DNA of 64,000 bases from Synergistaceae bacterium. GTDB taxonomy: Bacteria; Synergistota; Synergistia; Synergistales; Aminobacteriaceae. This document shows, one piece after another, positions 9,086-18,395 of the stretch. The notes beneath the pieces were generated by a model. That model worked only from the letters and a program-made list of their open reading frames with translations, was not told the origin of the DNA and did no database searches. How positions within the stretch are numbered: position 1 is the stretch's first letter; every line of letters starts with the position of its first letter. Made by a program: the position numbers and the translations under genes. The stretch is from assembly GCA_017470485.1 (NCBI GenBank), contig JAFUYQ010000030.1, positions 39,663-103,662 of the forward strand. Reading direction: 5' to 3'.

Positions 9086-10588
9086 TTGCAGGAAAAAAAT
9101 ATCCTTGAGATGAAAGGGATAACGATTCAATTTCCGGGCGTTAAAGCACTTGACGGCGTTGATTTTTCGCTGAGGGCAGGAGAGATTCATTCGCTTCTCG
9201 GCGAGAACGGCGCAGGCAAATCCACACTCATCAAGTGCCTAACCGGTGTCAACAGAATGGACGAAGGCTCAATCATTCTTGACGGCCATGAAATTCACCC
9301 GACAGGGCCGGGAAACGCCATAGAGCTTGGAATTTCGGCGGTCTTTCAGGAAATTAACCTCTGCCCGAATCTGAGCGTTGCTGAAAATATTTTCGTTGGC
9401 CGTCAGCCGATGAAGCACGGTCAAATTGACTGGCACGAAATTAACCGGCGTGCTGAAGAATTGATGTCCCGTTTTCATCTTGACATTGACGTTACGAGGC
9501 CGCTTTCGTACTACTCGACAGCAATTCAGCAGATGGCCTCAATCGCCAGAGCTGTTGACATTCAGGCAAAAATCTTAATTCTCGATGAGCCTACAAGTTC
9601 ACTTGATGAAAATGAAGTTCAGTTACTTTTCAGCGTCATGCGTGAGCTTAAAGCCTCCGGAATGGGAATAATTTTCATCACTCACTTTCTGGATCAGATT
9701 TACGCCGTCTCGGACAGAATGACGATTTTGCGAAACGGCCACTTAGTCGGGACGTACAACATTGACGAACTCAGCAAGGTTGAACTGGTTACAAAAATGG
9801 TCGGAAAGGACATGGACGTTATATTCAGCCTCAAGCGCGCTGACGTTGCCCCCGACGCTGGAATAATGCTCAAGGCCGAACACATCGGTGATGCCTCGCG
9901 AATCAATGACATCTCAATCACCCTCAAAAAAGGCGAGCTTATCGGCTTTGCCGGACTCTTGGGAAGCGGAAGGACTGAAACGGCAGAAATGCTTTTCGGG
10001 GCGACGAGAGCCGTTAAGGGCGAGATTTTTGTGGACGGCGAGAAACTGACTATCCGTCAGCCCTTTGACGCTATAAAAGCTCAGCTCGCTTTCTGCCCCG
10101 AAGACCGTAAACGGGACGGAATCATCGGCGACCTCTCAATCCGCGAGAACATTATGCTTGCCGTTCAATCGCGAAAAGGCTTCATGCGCCCCATGACCCG
10201 TCAGGAACAAATCGAACTCGCCGACAAATACATCGCACTTCTCGGAATAGCTACTCCCGACTGCGAGAAGAAAGCCGGCGAACTCTCAGGCGGTAATCAG
10301 CAGAAAGTTATTCTCGCCCGATGGATGGCGGCAAATCCCAAAGTCTTAATCCTCGATGAGCCTACTAGAGGAATCGACATCGGCGCAAAAGCTGAGATTC
10401 AACGCCTCATGCTTGAAATGTGCGGCGAAGGTGTCTCGGTAATCTTCATAAGTTCCGAACTTGACGAGATAATCAGATGTTCAAACAGAATAATCATCAT
10501 GAGGGACAGAGAGAAAGTCGCTGAGGTCGAAGGCTCGTCATGCACTCAGCAGGATATACTCAGAATAATCGCGGAAGGAGCTGCCTAG
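9086..10588 (+). CDS. Sugar ABC transporter ATP-binding protein (YtfR/MglA-like)
   Basis: About 500 aa with two fused ABC ATPase domains, the arrangement of carbohydrate-uptake type 2 (CUT2) importers. The first half has Walker A GENGAGKST and Walker B LILDEPTSS; its signature is the divergent SYYSTAIQQM. The second has the canonical signature LSGGNQQKV and LILDEPTRG. The frame is open from 9059, but the TTG at 9086 has AAGGAGG upstream and begins just before the conserved sequence, so I prefer it. Permease genes follow at 3 bp and with a 4-bp overlap. Energises uptake of the sugar bound by the upstream protein. Confidence 0.94.
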   Translation: MQEKNILEMKGITIQFPGVKALDGVDFSLRAGEIHSLLGENGAGKSTLIKCLTGVNRMDEGSIILDGHEIHPTGPGNAIELGISAVFQEINLCPNLSVAENIFVGRQPMKHGQIDWHEINRRAEELMSRFHLDIDVTRPLSYYSTAIQQMASIARAVDIQAKILILDEPTSSLDENEVQLLFSVMRELKASGMGIIFITHFLDQIYAVSDRMTILRNGHLVGTYNIDELSKVELVTKMVGKDMDVIFSLKRADVAPDAGIMLKAEHIGDASRINDISITLKKGELIGFAGLLGSGRTETAEMLFGATRAVKGEIFVDGEKLTIRQPFDAIKAQLAFCPEDRKRDGIIGDLSIRENIMLAVQSRKGFMRPMTRQEQIELADKYIALLGIATPDCEKKAGELSGGNQQKVILARWMAANPKVLILDEPTRGIDIGAKAEIQRLMLEMCGEGVSVIFISSELDEIIRCSNRIIIMRDREKVAEVEGSSCTQQDILRIIAEGAA

Positions 10589-10591
10589 AAC

Positions 10592-11656
10592 ATGGCCGGA
10601 AAAAAATTTGACGTTTCGGGGATAATGCAGTCAAAAGTTACTTGGGCGGTAATCGCTGAGGCATTAATTCTCTTGGTCTGCTTCATAATTCGCCCCGACT
10701 TCTTCAGTATAAGCTATCAGCCCTCAACTGGTATGCTCTACGGAAGTTTAATCGACATTGTGAACCGCTCAGCCGAAATCACAATTATCTCAATGGGAAT
10801 GACACTGGTCATCGCTCTCGGAGGCACTGACCTTTCAGTCGGCGCACTCGTTGCTGTGGCCGGAGCAATCGCTCTGAAGTTCCTCCGCTGGGACGTTCTC
10901 ACTTACACAACGCCGGGAGATTACACCGTTTACCCGTACATTCTCGTTATCGCCGTGCCGTTAATCGTCTGCGCATTGATGGGACTGTTCAACGGCTTCT
11001 TAGTTGCAAAGGGAGGCATTCAGCCGATAATCGCCACATTGATTCTTATGGTCTGCGGACGCGGAGTCGCTCAGATTTTGACGGACGGCAAACAGTTCAC
11101 TACAGGTTACTCGCCGTTCAGAGTGATAGGGCAGGGGAGCTTCTTATGCCTTCCCATGCCGATTGTAATCACAATAATAGTCGTCATAGCTGTAGCACTG
11201 TTCACGAGGAAGACAGCTTTCGGAGCGTTCGTTGAATCTGTGGGAGTTAATCCGAGCGCGAGCAGGCTGTCGGGAATCAAGGCCGGCAACGTCATTCTCA
11301 TTGTCTTCATGATAACGGGGCTTCTGTCGGGAATAGCAGGGCTGATTTACTCAAGCCGAATCATGTCGAATGACTCGAACAACGCAGGACTGAATTTCGA
11401 GATGGACGCTATATTAGCGGTGGTTATCGGCGGAACGAACATGGCCGGAGGAAAATTCAGCCTTACGGGAACAATCGTAGGTTCGCTCATAATCCGAACA
11501 ATCGTAACGTTCGTTTATTACTTCGGGATTGTCGCTGAAGCCACAATGGCATTCAAGGCGTTAATCATAGCGGTAGTTATAGTATTGCAGTCCGAACCCG
11601 TAAGGCGTTACTTCGCCAAACGGGCGGCGTTGCGTCAGGGAGGTGCAAGAGCATGA
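10592..11656 (+). CDS. Sugar ABC transporter permease (YtfT-like)
   Basis: 354 aa, a CUT2/branched-chain-type permease with about eight to ten hydrophobic segments. The conserved loop GGTDLSVGALVAVAGAIA (around residue 75) and the cytoplasmic FGAFVESVGVNPSASRLSGI segment are characteristic. It corresponds to E. coli YtfT. The stop codon overlaps the start of the second permease by 4 bp, so the two are translationally coupled and probably form a heterodimeric channel. Confidence 0.92.
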   Translation: MAGKKFDVSGIMQSKVTWAVIAEALILLVCFIIRPDFFSISYQPSTGMLYGSLIDIVNRSAEITIISMGMTLVIALGGTDLSVGALVAVAGAIALKFLRWDVLTYTTPGDYTVYPYILVIAVPLIVCALMGLFNGFLVAKGGIQPIIATLILMVCGRGVAQILTDGKQFTTGYSPFRVIGQGSFLCLPMPIVITIIVVIAVALFTRKTAFGAFVESVGVNPSASRLSGIKAGNVILIVFMITGLLSGIAGLIYSSRIMSNDSNNAGLNFEMDAILAVVIGGTNMAGGKFSLTGTIVGSLIIRTIVTFVYYFGIVAEATMAFKALIIAVVIVLQSEPVRRYFAKRAALRQGGARA

Positions 11657-12696
11657 ACAGCGGAACTAACAGGCAGACTTTACTCACACGTATCACTAAC
11701 CCGAAGTACATAATGGTTTACGCCACAATCGGAATATTTCTCGTGATTTACGCTGTCGGGGGATTTCTTTACGGCGACAAGGGCTTCCTGACCGTCAGAA
11801 CGTTCGTTAATCTCTTCATCGACAACGCTTATTTCGGTATCTCAGCGGTTGGAATGACTATGGTGCTGATTACGGGCGGAATTGACTTGTCGGTCGGAGC
11901 GGTCGCCTCCCTCACAGGAATGTTCATCGCTTACGGAACATCAGTGCTTCATCTTCACCCAATGACCTGCATAGCCGCCGCCCTAGTGATGGGCGTAGGC
12001 TTAGGGCTTCTTATGGGCTGGGTCATTCATTATCTCAACGTCCCAGCGTTCATCACGACATTGACGGGAATGTTCTTCGCGAGGGGAGTATGCTCACTAA
12101 TAAGCAGAGAGTCGATTGACATAAAGCACCCGATGTTCGACGCTCTGGCAGGGTGGAAAATCTATCTGATGAAGTTCGCTGACGGTAAATGGGTGAAGAT
12201 TAAGCCGATAGCCTTCGTGAATTTCAACGTTATACTTTTCCTTGTGATGATATTAATCGGGGCGTTCATTCTTCAGCGGACACGTTTCGGGCGCAACATC
12301 TACGCGATCGGCGGCAACGAACAGTCAGCCTCATTAATGGGACTTCCAGTGGGCAGGACGAAAGTTCTTGTTTACGGCTTCAACGGTTTATGCTCGGTTC
12401 TGGCTGGAATAAGCTACGCCCTATACGTCAAAAGCGGCTGGAACTTGTCATTGCAGGGCGGTGAGCTTGAGGTCATAACCTGCGCCGTAATCGGCGGAAC
12501 GTTACTGACCGGCGGTGTCGGCTACATGATAGGGACGCTTTTCGGTGTCCTCCTGAAATCCGTAATCCCTGCCCTGATTACGTTCAACGGGAATCTTCTC
12601 TCATGGTGGGGCAAAATCGCTACTGGTATGCTTCTGCTGCTTTTCATCTGCATACAGAGATTCGTTGTTACGTCATCGGCTCGAAAACGAAAATAA
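11653..12696 (+). CDS. Sugar ABC transporter permease (YjfF-like)
   Basis: 347 aa, second membrane subunit of the same importer. It shows GGIDLSVGAVASLTGMF near residue 75, FGRNIYAIGGNEQSASLMG, and multiple hydrophobic helices, as in E. coli YjfF. It is the last gene of this operon; a terminator follows immediately. The full set (binding protein, fused ATPase, two different permeases) matches the galactofuranose-type YtfQRT-YjfF arrangement. Confidence 0.92.
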   Translation: MNSGTNRQTLLTRITNPKYIMVYATIGIFLVIYAVGGFLYGDKGFLTVRTFVNLFIDNAYFGISAVGMTMVLITGGIDLSVGAVASLTGMFIAYGTSVLHLHPMTCIAAALVMGVGLGLLMGWVIHYLNVPAFITTLTGMFFARGVCSLISRESIDIKHPMFDALAGWKIYLMKFADGKWVKIKPIAFVNFNVILFLVMILIGAFILQRTRFGRNIYAIGGNEQSASLMGLPVGRTKVLVYGFNGLCSVLAGISYALYVKSGWNLSLQGGELEVITCAVIGGTLLTGGVGYMIGTLFGVLLKSVIPALITFNGNLLSWWGKIATGMLLLLFICIQRFVVTSSARKRK

Positions 12697-12704
12697 AAAA
12701 ATTG

Positions 12705-12731
12705 CCCCTCTCAATTTCGGGAGGGGTTTTT
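12705..12731. terminator. Terminator between convergent transporter operons
   Basis: CCCCTC-TCAATTTCGG-GAGGGG stem-loop followed by TTTTT on the plus strand. The minus strand carries an A/T-rich tail (AATTTTTTTATTTT), so it may act in both directions. Confidence 0.85.
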
Positions 12732-12741
12732 CATTTCAGAA

Positions 12742-13707
12742 TTACTTAATGACTTTCAGAGCCTTGCGGTCAATCGTCAACGCAACGAAAATCAGGAACA
12801 CTATCCCTTTGATTAACTGCTGTGTCGCCGCCTCAAGCCCTAACATAACGAGTCCGTTGTTCAGAACCGTATACATCAGAGTGCCGACAACGATGTTCGA
12901 GAATCTGACCTTAGCTCCGCCGGTTATCGGAAGTCCGCCGAGTACAAGCGAAATCAGAATCTGAGTCTCTAGCTGATTGCCTGCTGTCGCTGTTATCGAG
13001 CCGACTTTGATGACGTTCACGAACGCCGCTAAGCCCGTTAAAGCTCCGGCGGCCACGAACGTTAAGAACTTCACTTTGTCCGTCCTCACTCCTGAGAACC
13101 TCGCCGCTGTTTCGCCCGAACCGACAGCCTTCACATCGTTGCCGATTCTCGTGAACTTGAAGATGAAATACGCCACCACTAACACGGCGATTGTTATTCC
13201 GATTTTGAGGCCGTCGCTGTCCAGTGCCTTTATCGACGCTGAGGCGGGTATGGCCGTCTCTGTCGTCATGTAAGCGCATACCCCTCTGAACAAGTACATC
13301 GTGCAGATCGTTACGATGAAGCTCTGGAGCTTGAACTTGACGTGGAAGAATCCGTTTACCGCTCCGATTAACGCCCCCGTCAAAATTCCTCCGAGTATCG
13401 CAAGCGGTATGCTGTAGAACGAAAGCTCCGAAATCACGATTGACGCTACTCCCAGCGTTGACCCCTCCGTGAAATCAATCGAACCCAGCGTCATTACGAA
13501 GAATACTCCTGTCGCCACTATCATCGGGTAATAAACCTGCGAGAGTAAAAGCCTGACCCTTTTCGGCTGCATGATTCTCCCGTCAGTAAGATAGTACATT
13601 ACCCCAAGTATCACTATCAGCCCCAGAAACGGAAGCAACCCCTTGAACAAATCACCGTCAAGAAATTCCCTGAGTTTTGAAGGCTCATCATTATTTCTGT
13701 GTGCCAT
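12742..13707 (-). CDS. CUT2-type sugar ABC permease, distal gene of second sugar operon
   Basis: 322 aa, CUT2 family permease with LGSIDFTEGSTLGVASIV in the conserved substrate-channel loop, a GNDVKAVGSGETAARFSGV cytoplasmic segment, and about eight hydrophobic segments. The frame is open to 13788, but the ATG at 13707 follows CCGGAAGGATA and matches where such permeases begin. The upstream in-frame codons come from the transposon-like segment described separately. That segment separates this gene from the ATPase gene, so whether it is still cotranscribed is uncertain. Confidence 0.88.
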   Translation of the reverse strand: MAHRNNDEPSKLREFLDGDLFKGLLPFLGLIVILGVMYYLTDGRIMQPKRVRLLLSQVYYPMIVATGVFFVMTLGSIDFTEGSTLGVASIVISELSFYSIPLAILGGILTGALIGAVNGFFHVKFKLQSFIVTICTMYLFRGVCAYMTTETAIPASASIKALDSDGLKIGITIAVLVVAYFIFKFTRIGNDVKAVGSGETAARFSGVRTDKVKFLTFVAAGALTGLAAFVNVIKVGSITATAGNQLETQILISLVLGGLPITGGAKVRFSNIVVGTLMYTVLNNGLVMLGLEAATQQLIKGIVFLIFVALTIDRKALKVIK

Positions 13708-13751
13708 TATCCTTCCGGCCGTTACAGAAGACTTATAAAAAGCTATTAGCT

Positions 13752-13935
13752 TATCACCTGATATTAACTTTTCTGCTCCCTTCCTCATTCATCGCGTCCG
13801 CTTTCACGATGCTCTGCTACTTACGTTTGGTTTAACGCTCCAGAGGCTTTAATTCCCCGCTAACGTACGGGTACTATTCGCTTCCTGCTTGGTTCTCGCT
13901 TCAGAAGCTGATGAAATTTTACCCGATTATCAGGT
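13752..13935 (-). mobile_element. Putative IS605/IS607-type tnpB 3'-end and omega-RNA-like remnant
   Basis: This non-coding segment splits a transporter operon. It is bounded by inverted copies of TTATCACCTGA (13751-13761 and, inverted, 13925-13935). On the minus strand one frame reads EARTKQEANSTRTLAGN then stop, similar to C-termini I associate with TnpB proteins. The following RNA would fold into consecutive stem-loops: CCCG/CGGG, CTCTG/CAGAG enclosing CGTT/AACG, and CATCG/CGATG. That pattern fits the structured 3' RNAs of TnpB elements (IS605-orfB motifs, now called omega RNAs). No transposase is left. The assignment rests on my recognition of these patterns, not on an alignment. Confidence 0.45.
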
Positions 13936-14053
13936 GAACATAAAAGCTAAAATACTTAAATCTTCCGTAAACGGCTTACCTCCTTTCCCAATGTATAAAA
14001 TTTTGGAGACTTTATAGCAATTTATAACTTGTTAACAGCTGTTACTTAGCCTC

Positions 14054-15547
14054 CTATACCATCTTAGCAATCAAGTCCTCTTCACTGAGCGACTCGCTGC
14101 GCTTGAACTCTCCGTTAATTTTCCCGTCCTTCATGATTAATATTCTGTCCGACATTCCAAGAAGTTCGGGGATTTCCTCGCTTATCATTATGATTGATTT
14201 GCCCTGCGCCCGAAGTTCCGACATCAAAGCGTAGATTGCCTGTTTCACTTTGACATCAATACCTCTTGTCGGCGAGTCGAGAACGAGAATATCGCTTCCC
14301 TTTCCTATCCATCTGGCGAGGACTACCTTCTGTTTGTTTCCGCCCGAAAGGTCTGAGACGAACTGATGAATGCCCTGCATTTTCGTCTGCATTTTTTCGG
14401 CGTACTCCTGAGCGAACCTGTTGAGTTTTCCTCCGCTGAGTATGTGATGTTCGGCGAGGTCGTCAATCGAGGGAAGTATGATGTTGTTCCTGATTGACTC
14501 GTTCAGAATTATTGACTCGTTGTCCCTGTCCTTAGAGGCGTAGGCGATTGAGTGTTTGATGGCTGTCGGAATATCGTTAATCGCCGTGCCGTCGGCAAGG
14601 GTAACGCTTCCGTAACGTTCCAATGACGCTCCGAAGACCGCCTTTCCGGCCTCGTGCATTCCGCATTCGCTCAGCCCCCCGAAGCCTAATATCTCGCCCC
14701 TGTGAAGGTCAAAGCTGACATCTTCAATCTGTCCGGGAACTGTAACATCTCTTACGCTCAGAACGACTTCGGGGGAAATCTCAGTCCCGTAGTCAGTCCT
14801 GTAATATGCCGAGCCTATCTCGCGCCCGACCATTAAGCGTTTCAGTCCGTCCTCGTCAACGTCCTTGCTGTTCACCGTGTCGATGTACTCGCCGTCTCTG
14901 AGGATAGTAATTGTGTCGCTGCGTTCGAGAATCTCGCGGAGGTCATGGCTGATGAATATAACGCTCCGCCCGTCAGCCCTTACCGAATCCATAATCTTGT
15001 AAAGCTCAAGCCTTCCGTTCTGCGAAAGTGCTGTAGTCGTCTCGTCAACAATCAGAATCTTCGGCTTCATGTAAGTGGCTTTGACTATCTCAACGAGTTT
15101 TCTGTCCTCGAAGTTGTAGCTGTCTATCATCGCACCGGCCCTGATGTTATTGAAGCCGTACTCGTCAAGAAGCCTCTGACCCTCTCGAATCATGGCTCTT
15201 GTGTCCTTAATGCCGTAGTGCATGAAGGGGTCTTCGTGTCCCAAGAAGATATTTTCGGCGACAGTCAGCCCCGAAAGAGTTCCCATCTCCTGAACGATGA
15301 TTGAGACACCGAGCCTGTTGGCCTCGACCTGATTACGGACGTTCATTACCTGCCCGTCAAGGGTGAAAGTTCCTCCGCCTATCGTGTAGATACCGCAGAG
15401 CATTTGGCAGAACGTTGATTTTCCCGAACCGTTCTCGCCGATTAATGCCCTGACCTCACCGGCGTTAATGTCTATGCTAACGTCATTGACAGCGTGGGTA
15501 ATCCCGAAACGCTTGTCGATATGCTCAGCCCTGAGTAATACGCTCAT
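14054..15547 (-). CDS. Sugar ABC transporter ATP-binding protein (second system)
   Basis: 497 aa, two fused ABC ATPase domains as in MglA/RbsA. The first has Walker A GENGSGKST; its signature and Walker B are divergent (SYNFEDRKLVEI, ILIVDETTTA). The second carries the canonical signature LSGGNKQKVVLARW and LVLDSPTRGID. The start is ATG 15547 with AAAGGG upstream; a TTG two codons earlier is also in frame. The permease gene at 15563 lies 15 bp upstream. The normal downstream permease begins only after a 346-bp gap containing a transposon-like segment. Confidence 0.92.
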   Translation of the reverse strand: MSVLLRAEHIDKRFGITHAVNDVSIDINAGEVRALIGENGSGKSTFCQMLCGIYTIGGGTFTLDGQVMNVRNQVEANRLGVSIIVQEMGTLSGLTVAENIFLGHEDPFMHYGIKDTRAMIREGQRLLDEYGFNNIRAGAMIDSYNFEDRKLVEIVKATYMKPKILIVDETTTALSQNGRLELYKIMDSVRADGRSVIFISHDLREILERSDTITILRDGEYIDTVNSKDVDEDGLKRLMVGREIGSAYYRTDYGTEISPEVVLSVRDVTVPGQIEDVSFDLHRGEILGFGGLSECGMHEAGKAVFGASLERYGSVTLADGTAINDIPTAIKHSIAYASKDRDNESIILNESIRNNIILPSIDDLAEHHILSGGKLNRFAQEYAEKMQTKMQGIHQFVSDLSGGNKQKVVLARWIGKGSDILVLDSPTRGIDVKVKQAIYALMSELRAQGKSIIMISEEIPELLGMSDRILIMKDGKINGEFKRSESLSEEDLIAKMV

Positions 15548-15562
15548 AATCAATCACCCTTT

Positions 15563-16501
15563 CTACTTGACGACTGAACCGCGTTTTCCGCGAGCTGTCA
15601 GCGTTACGATGATGAGCAGTGCCGCGCCGGTAACGACATTCTGAATCGTTGTGGGCGCACCGAGGGCGACAAAGCCGTTGAAGATGATGGCAATGATGAA
15701 CTCGCCGATGACTATCGCGCTAATGGGTGTGCCGTATTTCCTGAAGGCCACGCCGAAGAACGTTCCCATTAACGGCTGGAAGTTGCGGCTCATCGTTGAC
15801 ATTCCGGTGAGGGCGGTCATTGTTGTTCCGTAGGACACCGTGAGAATGGCCATGATACCGACAAAGAAATGAAGCAGGGCGAACCCGATGAGCTTATACT
15901 TCTTGACATCAATACCCATGTTCTTCGCTGTAAATTCATTTGAGCCTATGGCGTTGCAGTAAGTTCCGATTCGAGTGTAATTCAGAATGAACCACATCAG
16001 GGCGAAAGCAAGTGCCGCAAGAATGATATTGCCGGGTGCGCCGGAGAAGAAGCGAAGCTCAGGAGCTAATGTCTGTTTCACGCCGCCTGCCGCAAAGACC
16101 GCCACGCTCTCGAAGACTAGCATTAATCCGACAGTAACTATCATTGAGGGAACATTGAGCTTGTTATAGAGGAAACCGATTAAAATCCCGATTAACGTTC
16201 CGCAGCCCAGACAGCCGACAAGAAATCCAGCGTAGCCGAATTTTTCCGACAGGATTACGCCGACTATTGACGATAAAACGATGTTTGCGCCGACAGCGAA
16301 ATCAAACAGTCCCATGACGACAATGAAATACAATCCGCAGCCGCCGACTGAGTAAATTATTGACGACTGGAAGTAAGAGAAAAGATTTTCGGGGCTTCCG
16401 AAATTCGAGGGCGTTAAGACTTTGAAGACAGCGTAGAAAAACAACACCATCGCCGCAAGAATCATGAAGCCGAAAAGCCTTGAGTTCTTGAAATTCCGCA
16501 T
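15563..16501 (-). CDS. CUT2-type sugar ABC permease, proximal gene
   Basis: 312 aa with eight or so hydrophobic helices. The family loop appears as VMGLFDFAVGANIVLSSIVG, and the cytoplasmic segment as GTYCNAIGSNEFTAKNMGI. It lies between the binding-protein and ATPase genes. With the 12742-13707 permease it probably forms a two-permease importer. A terminator-like hairpin upstream would reduce its expression relative to the binding protein. Confidence 0.9.
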   Translation of the reverse strand: MRNFKNSRLFGFMILAAMVLFFYAVFKVLTPSNFGSPENLFSYFQSSIIYSVGGCGLYFIVVMGLFDFAVGANIVLSSIVGVILSEKFGYAGFLVGCLGCGTLIGILIGFLYNKLNVPSMIVTVGLMLVFESVAVFAAGGVKQTLAPELRFFSGAPGNIILAALAFALMWFILNYTRIGTYCNAIGSNEFTAKNMGIDVKKYKLIGFALLHFFVGIMAILTVSYGTTMTALTGMSTMSRNFQPLMGTFFGVAFRKYGTPISAIVIGEFIIAIIFNGFVALGAPTTIQNVVTGAALLIIVTLTARGKRGSVVK

Positions 16502-16537
16502 GACTGAAAATCACATCCTTAATCACATTTTGAGTCC

Positions 16538-16577
16538 AAAAAACAGAGCCGGATACCTGCTTTAGATACCGGCTCCG
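16538..16577 (-). terminator. Attenuator-like terminator after the second sugar-binding-protein gene
   Basis: On the minus strand GAGCCGG and CCGGCTC arms flank a short loop and are followed by a T-run (TGTTTTTT). It sits between the binding-protein gene and the permease gene, the same placement as in the first sugar operon. Confidence 0.8.
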
Positions 16578-16597
16578 TCAGTCTTCATGATGAAAAA

Positions 16598-17722
16598 CTA
16601 CTTTGCGTGTCTTGAAACGACATCTTCAACAGAAAGTTTTGCGCAGGCCGCCGCGAGGTCTTCATAGCTGAGTTCTGCGAGAGCTTTGATTTCCTCCTCG
16701 TTGTAGGGAAGCGCGTCGCCGGTGAAGTACTTAGCGTAGTTCTCGTAGTCCTCAGGGGAGGCGACATACATGTACGGGAAAATCATGTCATGGAAGCCGT
16801 CAGTCTTTGCCTCGTACTTGCCGCGAACCGTGTTGTAAACCATCAGGAACGCGAAGAACGGGTCAGCGTAGTGTCCGCCTGACTCAGCCGCCATAGCTCC
16901 GCTCTTGAGTTTAGCGTCAAGGTCGGGGAGGAAGTCGGTCGAAACGACAGCGATTTTGCCGGTGAGACCTTTGGCCTCGATGGCCGCGATTGCTCCGAGA
17001 AGCGTGTCGCCGCCGCCGCCTGCAACGATGAGAGCGTCAATGTCGGGGTTAGCGTCAATGATTGCTTCAGCAGTTGCGCGTCCTGTGTCGGTAGTTGTGC
17101 GACCGTACTGGGGGTCAAGGAGAACTACTTTGTCATTGGGGTGTTCAGCGTTCCAAGCCTCGACACCGGCCTTGTAGCCTGCCCAGCGTCCTAAGAACGT
17201 AGCGTCGCCGGGTTCCCAGCCCTCAAGTCCGATTTTGCGGCAGCCCTTCTGACCGGCGAGAATGAGGACGAGGGTTTTTCCGTTGTCGAACTCTGACTCA
17301 TGTACTGCGCCGACATAGTATTTTGACTCAACGGCCTGTTTGTATTCTTCGGGGTTGGTGTCCTTGTCGATTGCGCGGAAGAACTGAGCGACATAGACTT
17401 CATTTTCGTCGCAGGTCTTAATGACTGAGCCCATCTCTGCGCTTGCGCTGTTGCAGATGATGATACCGTCGCAGTCAGCGAGGGCGAGAGTTTCCGCGCT
17501 TGCAGTAACCTGTTCGGAGATGTGAGCCTGATCCACCCACTGTGTCTGAACGCCGAGTGCTTTTGCGGCAGCGTCAATCATTCTTTTGCATTCGCTTCCG
17601 AGAGTGTCGGTTGAACTCCAGATGGAGATTCCGATTTTGATGGGTGCGGCGAAAAGTGATGATGCCGAACTGAGGACGAGTGATAGAGCGAGAATTGAAG
17701 CTATAATTTTTTTCTTTGTCAT
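16598..17722 (-). CDS. Sugar ABC transporter substrate-binding protein (second system)
   Basis: 374 aa from ATG 17722, which follows AGGAGG; a longer frame opens at 17785. Residues 1-25 are a signal peptide (MTKKKIIASILALSLVLSSA, then SSLFAA). The mature part is a type I periplasmic-binding fold: an IKIGISIWSSTD first strand, ADCDGIIICNSAS, and the ligand-lobe segment NPDIDALIVAGGGGDTLLGA. I cannot name the ligand. It is the first gene of the minus-strand operon with two permeases and one double ATPase. Confidence 0.87.
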   Translation of the reverse strand: MTKKKIIASILALSLVLSSASSLFAAPIKIGISIWSSTDTLGSECKRMIDAAAKALGVQTQWVDQAHISEQVTASAETLALADCDGIIICNSASAEMGSVIKTCDENEVYVAQFFRAIDKDTNPEEYKQAVESKYYVGAVHESEFDNGKTLVLILAGQKGCRKIGLEGWEPGDATFLGRWAGYKAGVEAWNAEHPNDKVVLLDPQYGRTTTDTGRATAEAIIDANPDIDALIVAGGGGDTLLGAIAAIEAKGLTGKIAVVSTDFLPDLDAKLKSGAMAAESGGHYADPFFAFLMVYNTVRGKYEAKTDGFHDMIFPYMYVASPEDYENYAKYFTGDALPYNEEEIKALAELSYEDLAAACAKLSVEDVVSRHAK

Positions 17723-17882
17723 AGAAGAAATGACCTCCTGAAAAAGATTTGTATTAAATTGGGTGAGAATATTATACACAAACATTCAGCCATAATAAAT
17801 ACATATCCGTCAGAAATTTCATAAAAACGGGTATACTATACAGGCAATTTTTGTCATAAATCAAAATGGAGCGTGAAAAATT

Positions 17883-18395
17883 TTGAGCATTGAATCATCA
17901 AACGGTATTCTCGAAATCAAAAAGTATCCTGATCCCGTTCTCAAGAAAATTTCAGAACCAGTAACAGTTTTTGATGATGAGTTAGCCGAGTTCGTTAAAG
18001 TTCTATTCTCGTCAATGAGAGTTCATGACGGCGTGGGGCTTGCGGCTCCGCAGGTCGGAGTCCTGAAGAAAATCGCTGTCGTTGAATACGAAGGAAAAAG
18101 CTACGTTCTTATCAATCCGAAAGTAATCGACCAGAAAGGCATTCAGGAAGGCGAGGAAGGCTGCCTCAGTTTTCCGGGAATCTACGCGCATGTTACGCGC
18201 CCTCAATGGGTCAAAATCGAGACTCAGGACGTTGAGGGCAACACTCAGACTATCGAGGGCGAGGGATACACCGCAAGAGCATTCCTTCACGAGATGGATC
18301 ACCTGAACGGGAAACTCTTTATTGATTACCTTTCCAGCCTCAAGCGCAACGCCATCAAGAAAAAAGCCGTTAAGCACACGGGGGGGCATTTCTAG
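17883..18395 (+). CDS. def: Peptide deformylase
   Basis: 170 aa. Removes the formyl group from N-terminal methionine of new proteins. All three metal-site motifs are present: GVGLAAPQVG, EGCLSFPG (metal-binding Cys) and HEMDHLNG (HExxH). The start is TTG with GGAGCG upstream. fmt begins directly after the stop codon, giving the classical def-fmt pair that removes and adds the formyl group in initiation. Confidence 0.96.
   Translation: MSIESSNGILEIKKYPDPVLKKISEPVTVFDDELAEFVKVLFSSMRVHDGVGLAAPQVGVLKKIAVVEYEGKSYVLINPKVIDQKGIQEGEEGCLSFPGIYAHVTRPQWVKIETQDVEGNTQTIEGEGYTARAFLHEMDHLNGKLFIDYLSSLKRNAIKKKAVKHTGGHF

Noticed and set aside
12911..13279. 122-codon minus-strand ORF, Arg/Ser-rich
   Set aside because: Out-of-frame shadow of the conserved permease 12742-13707.
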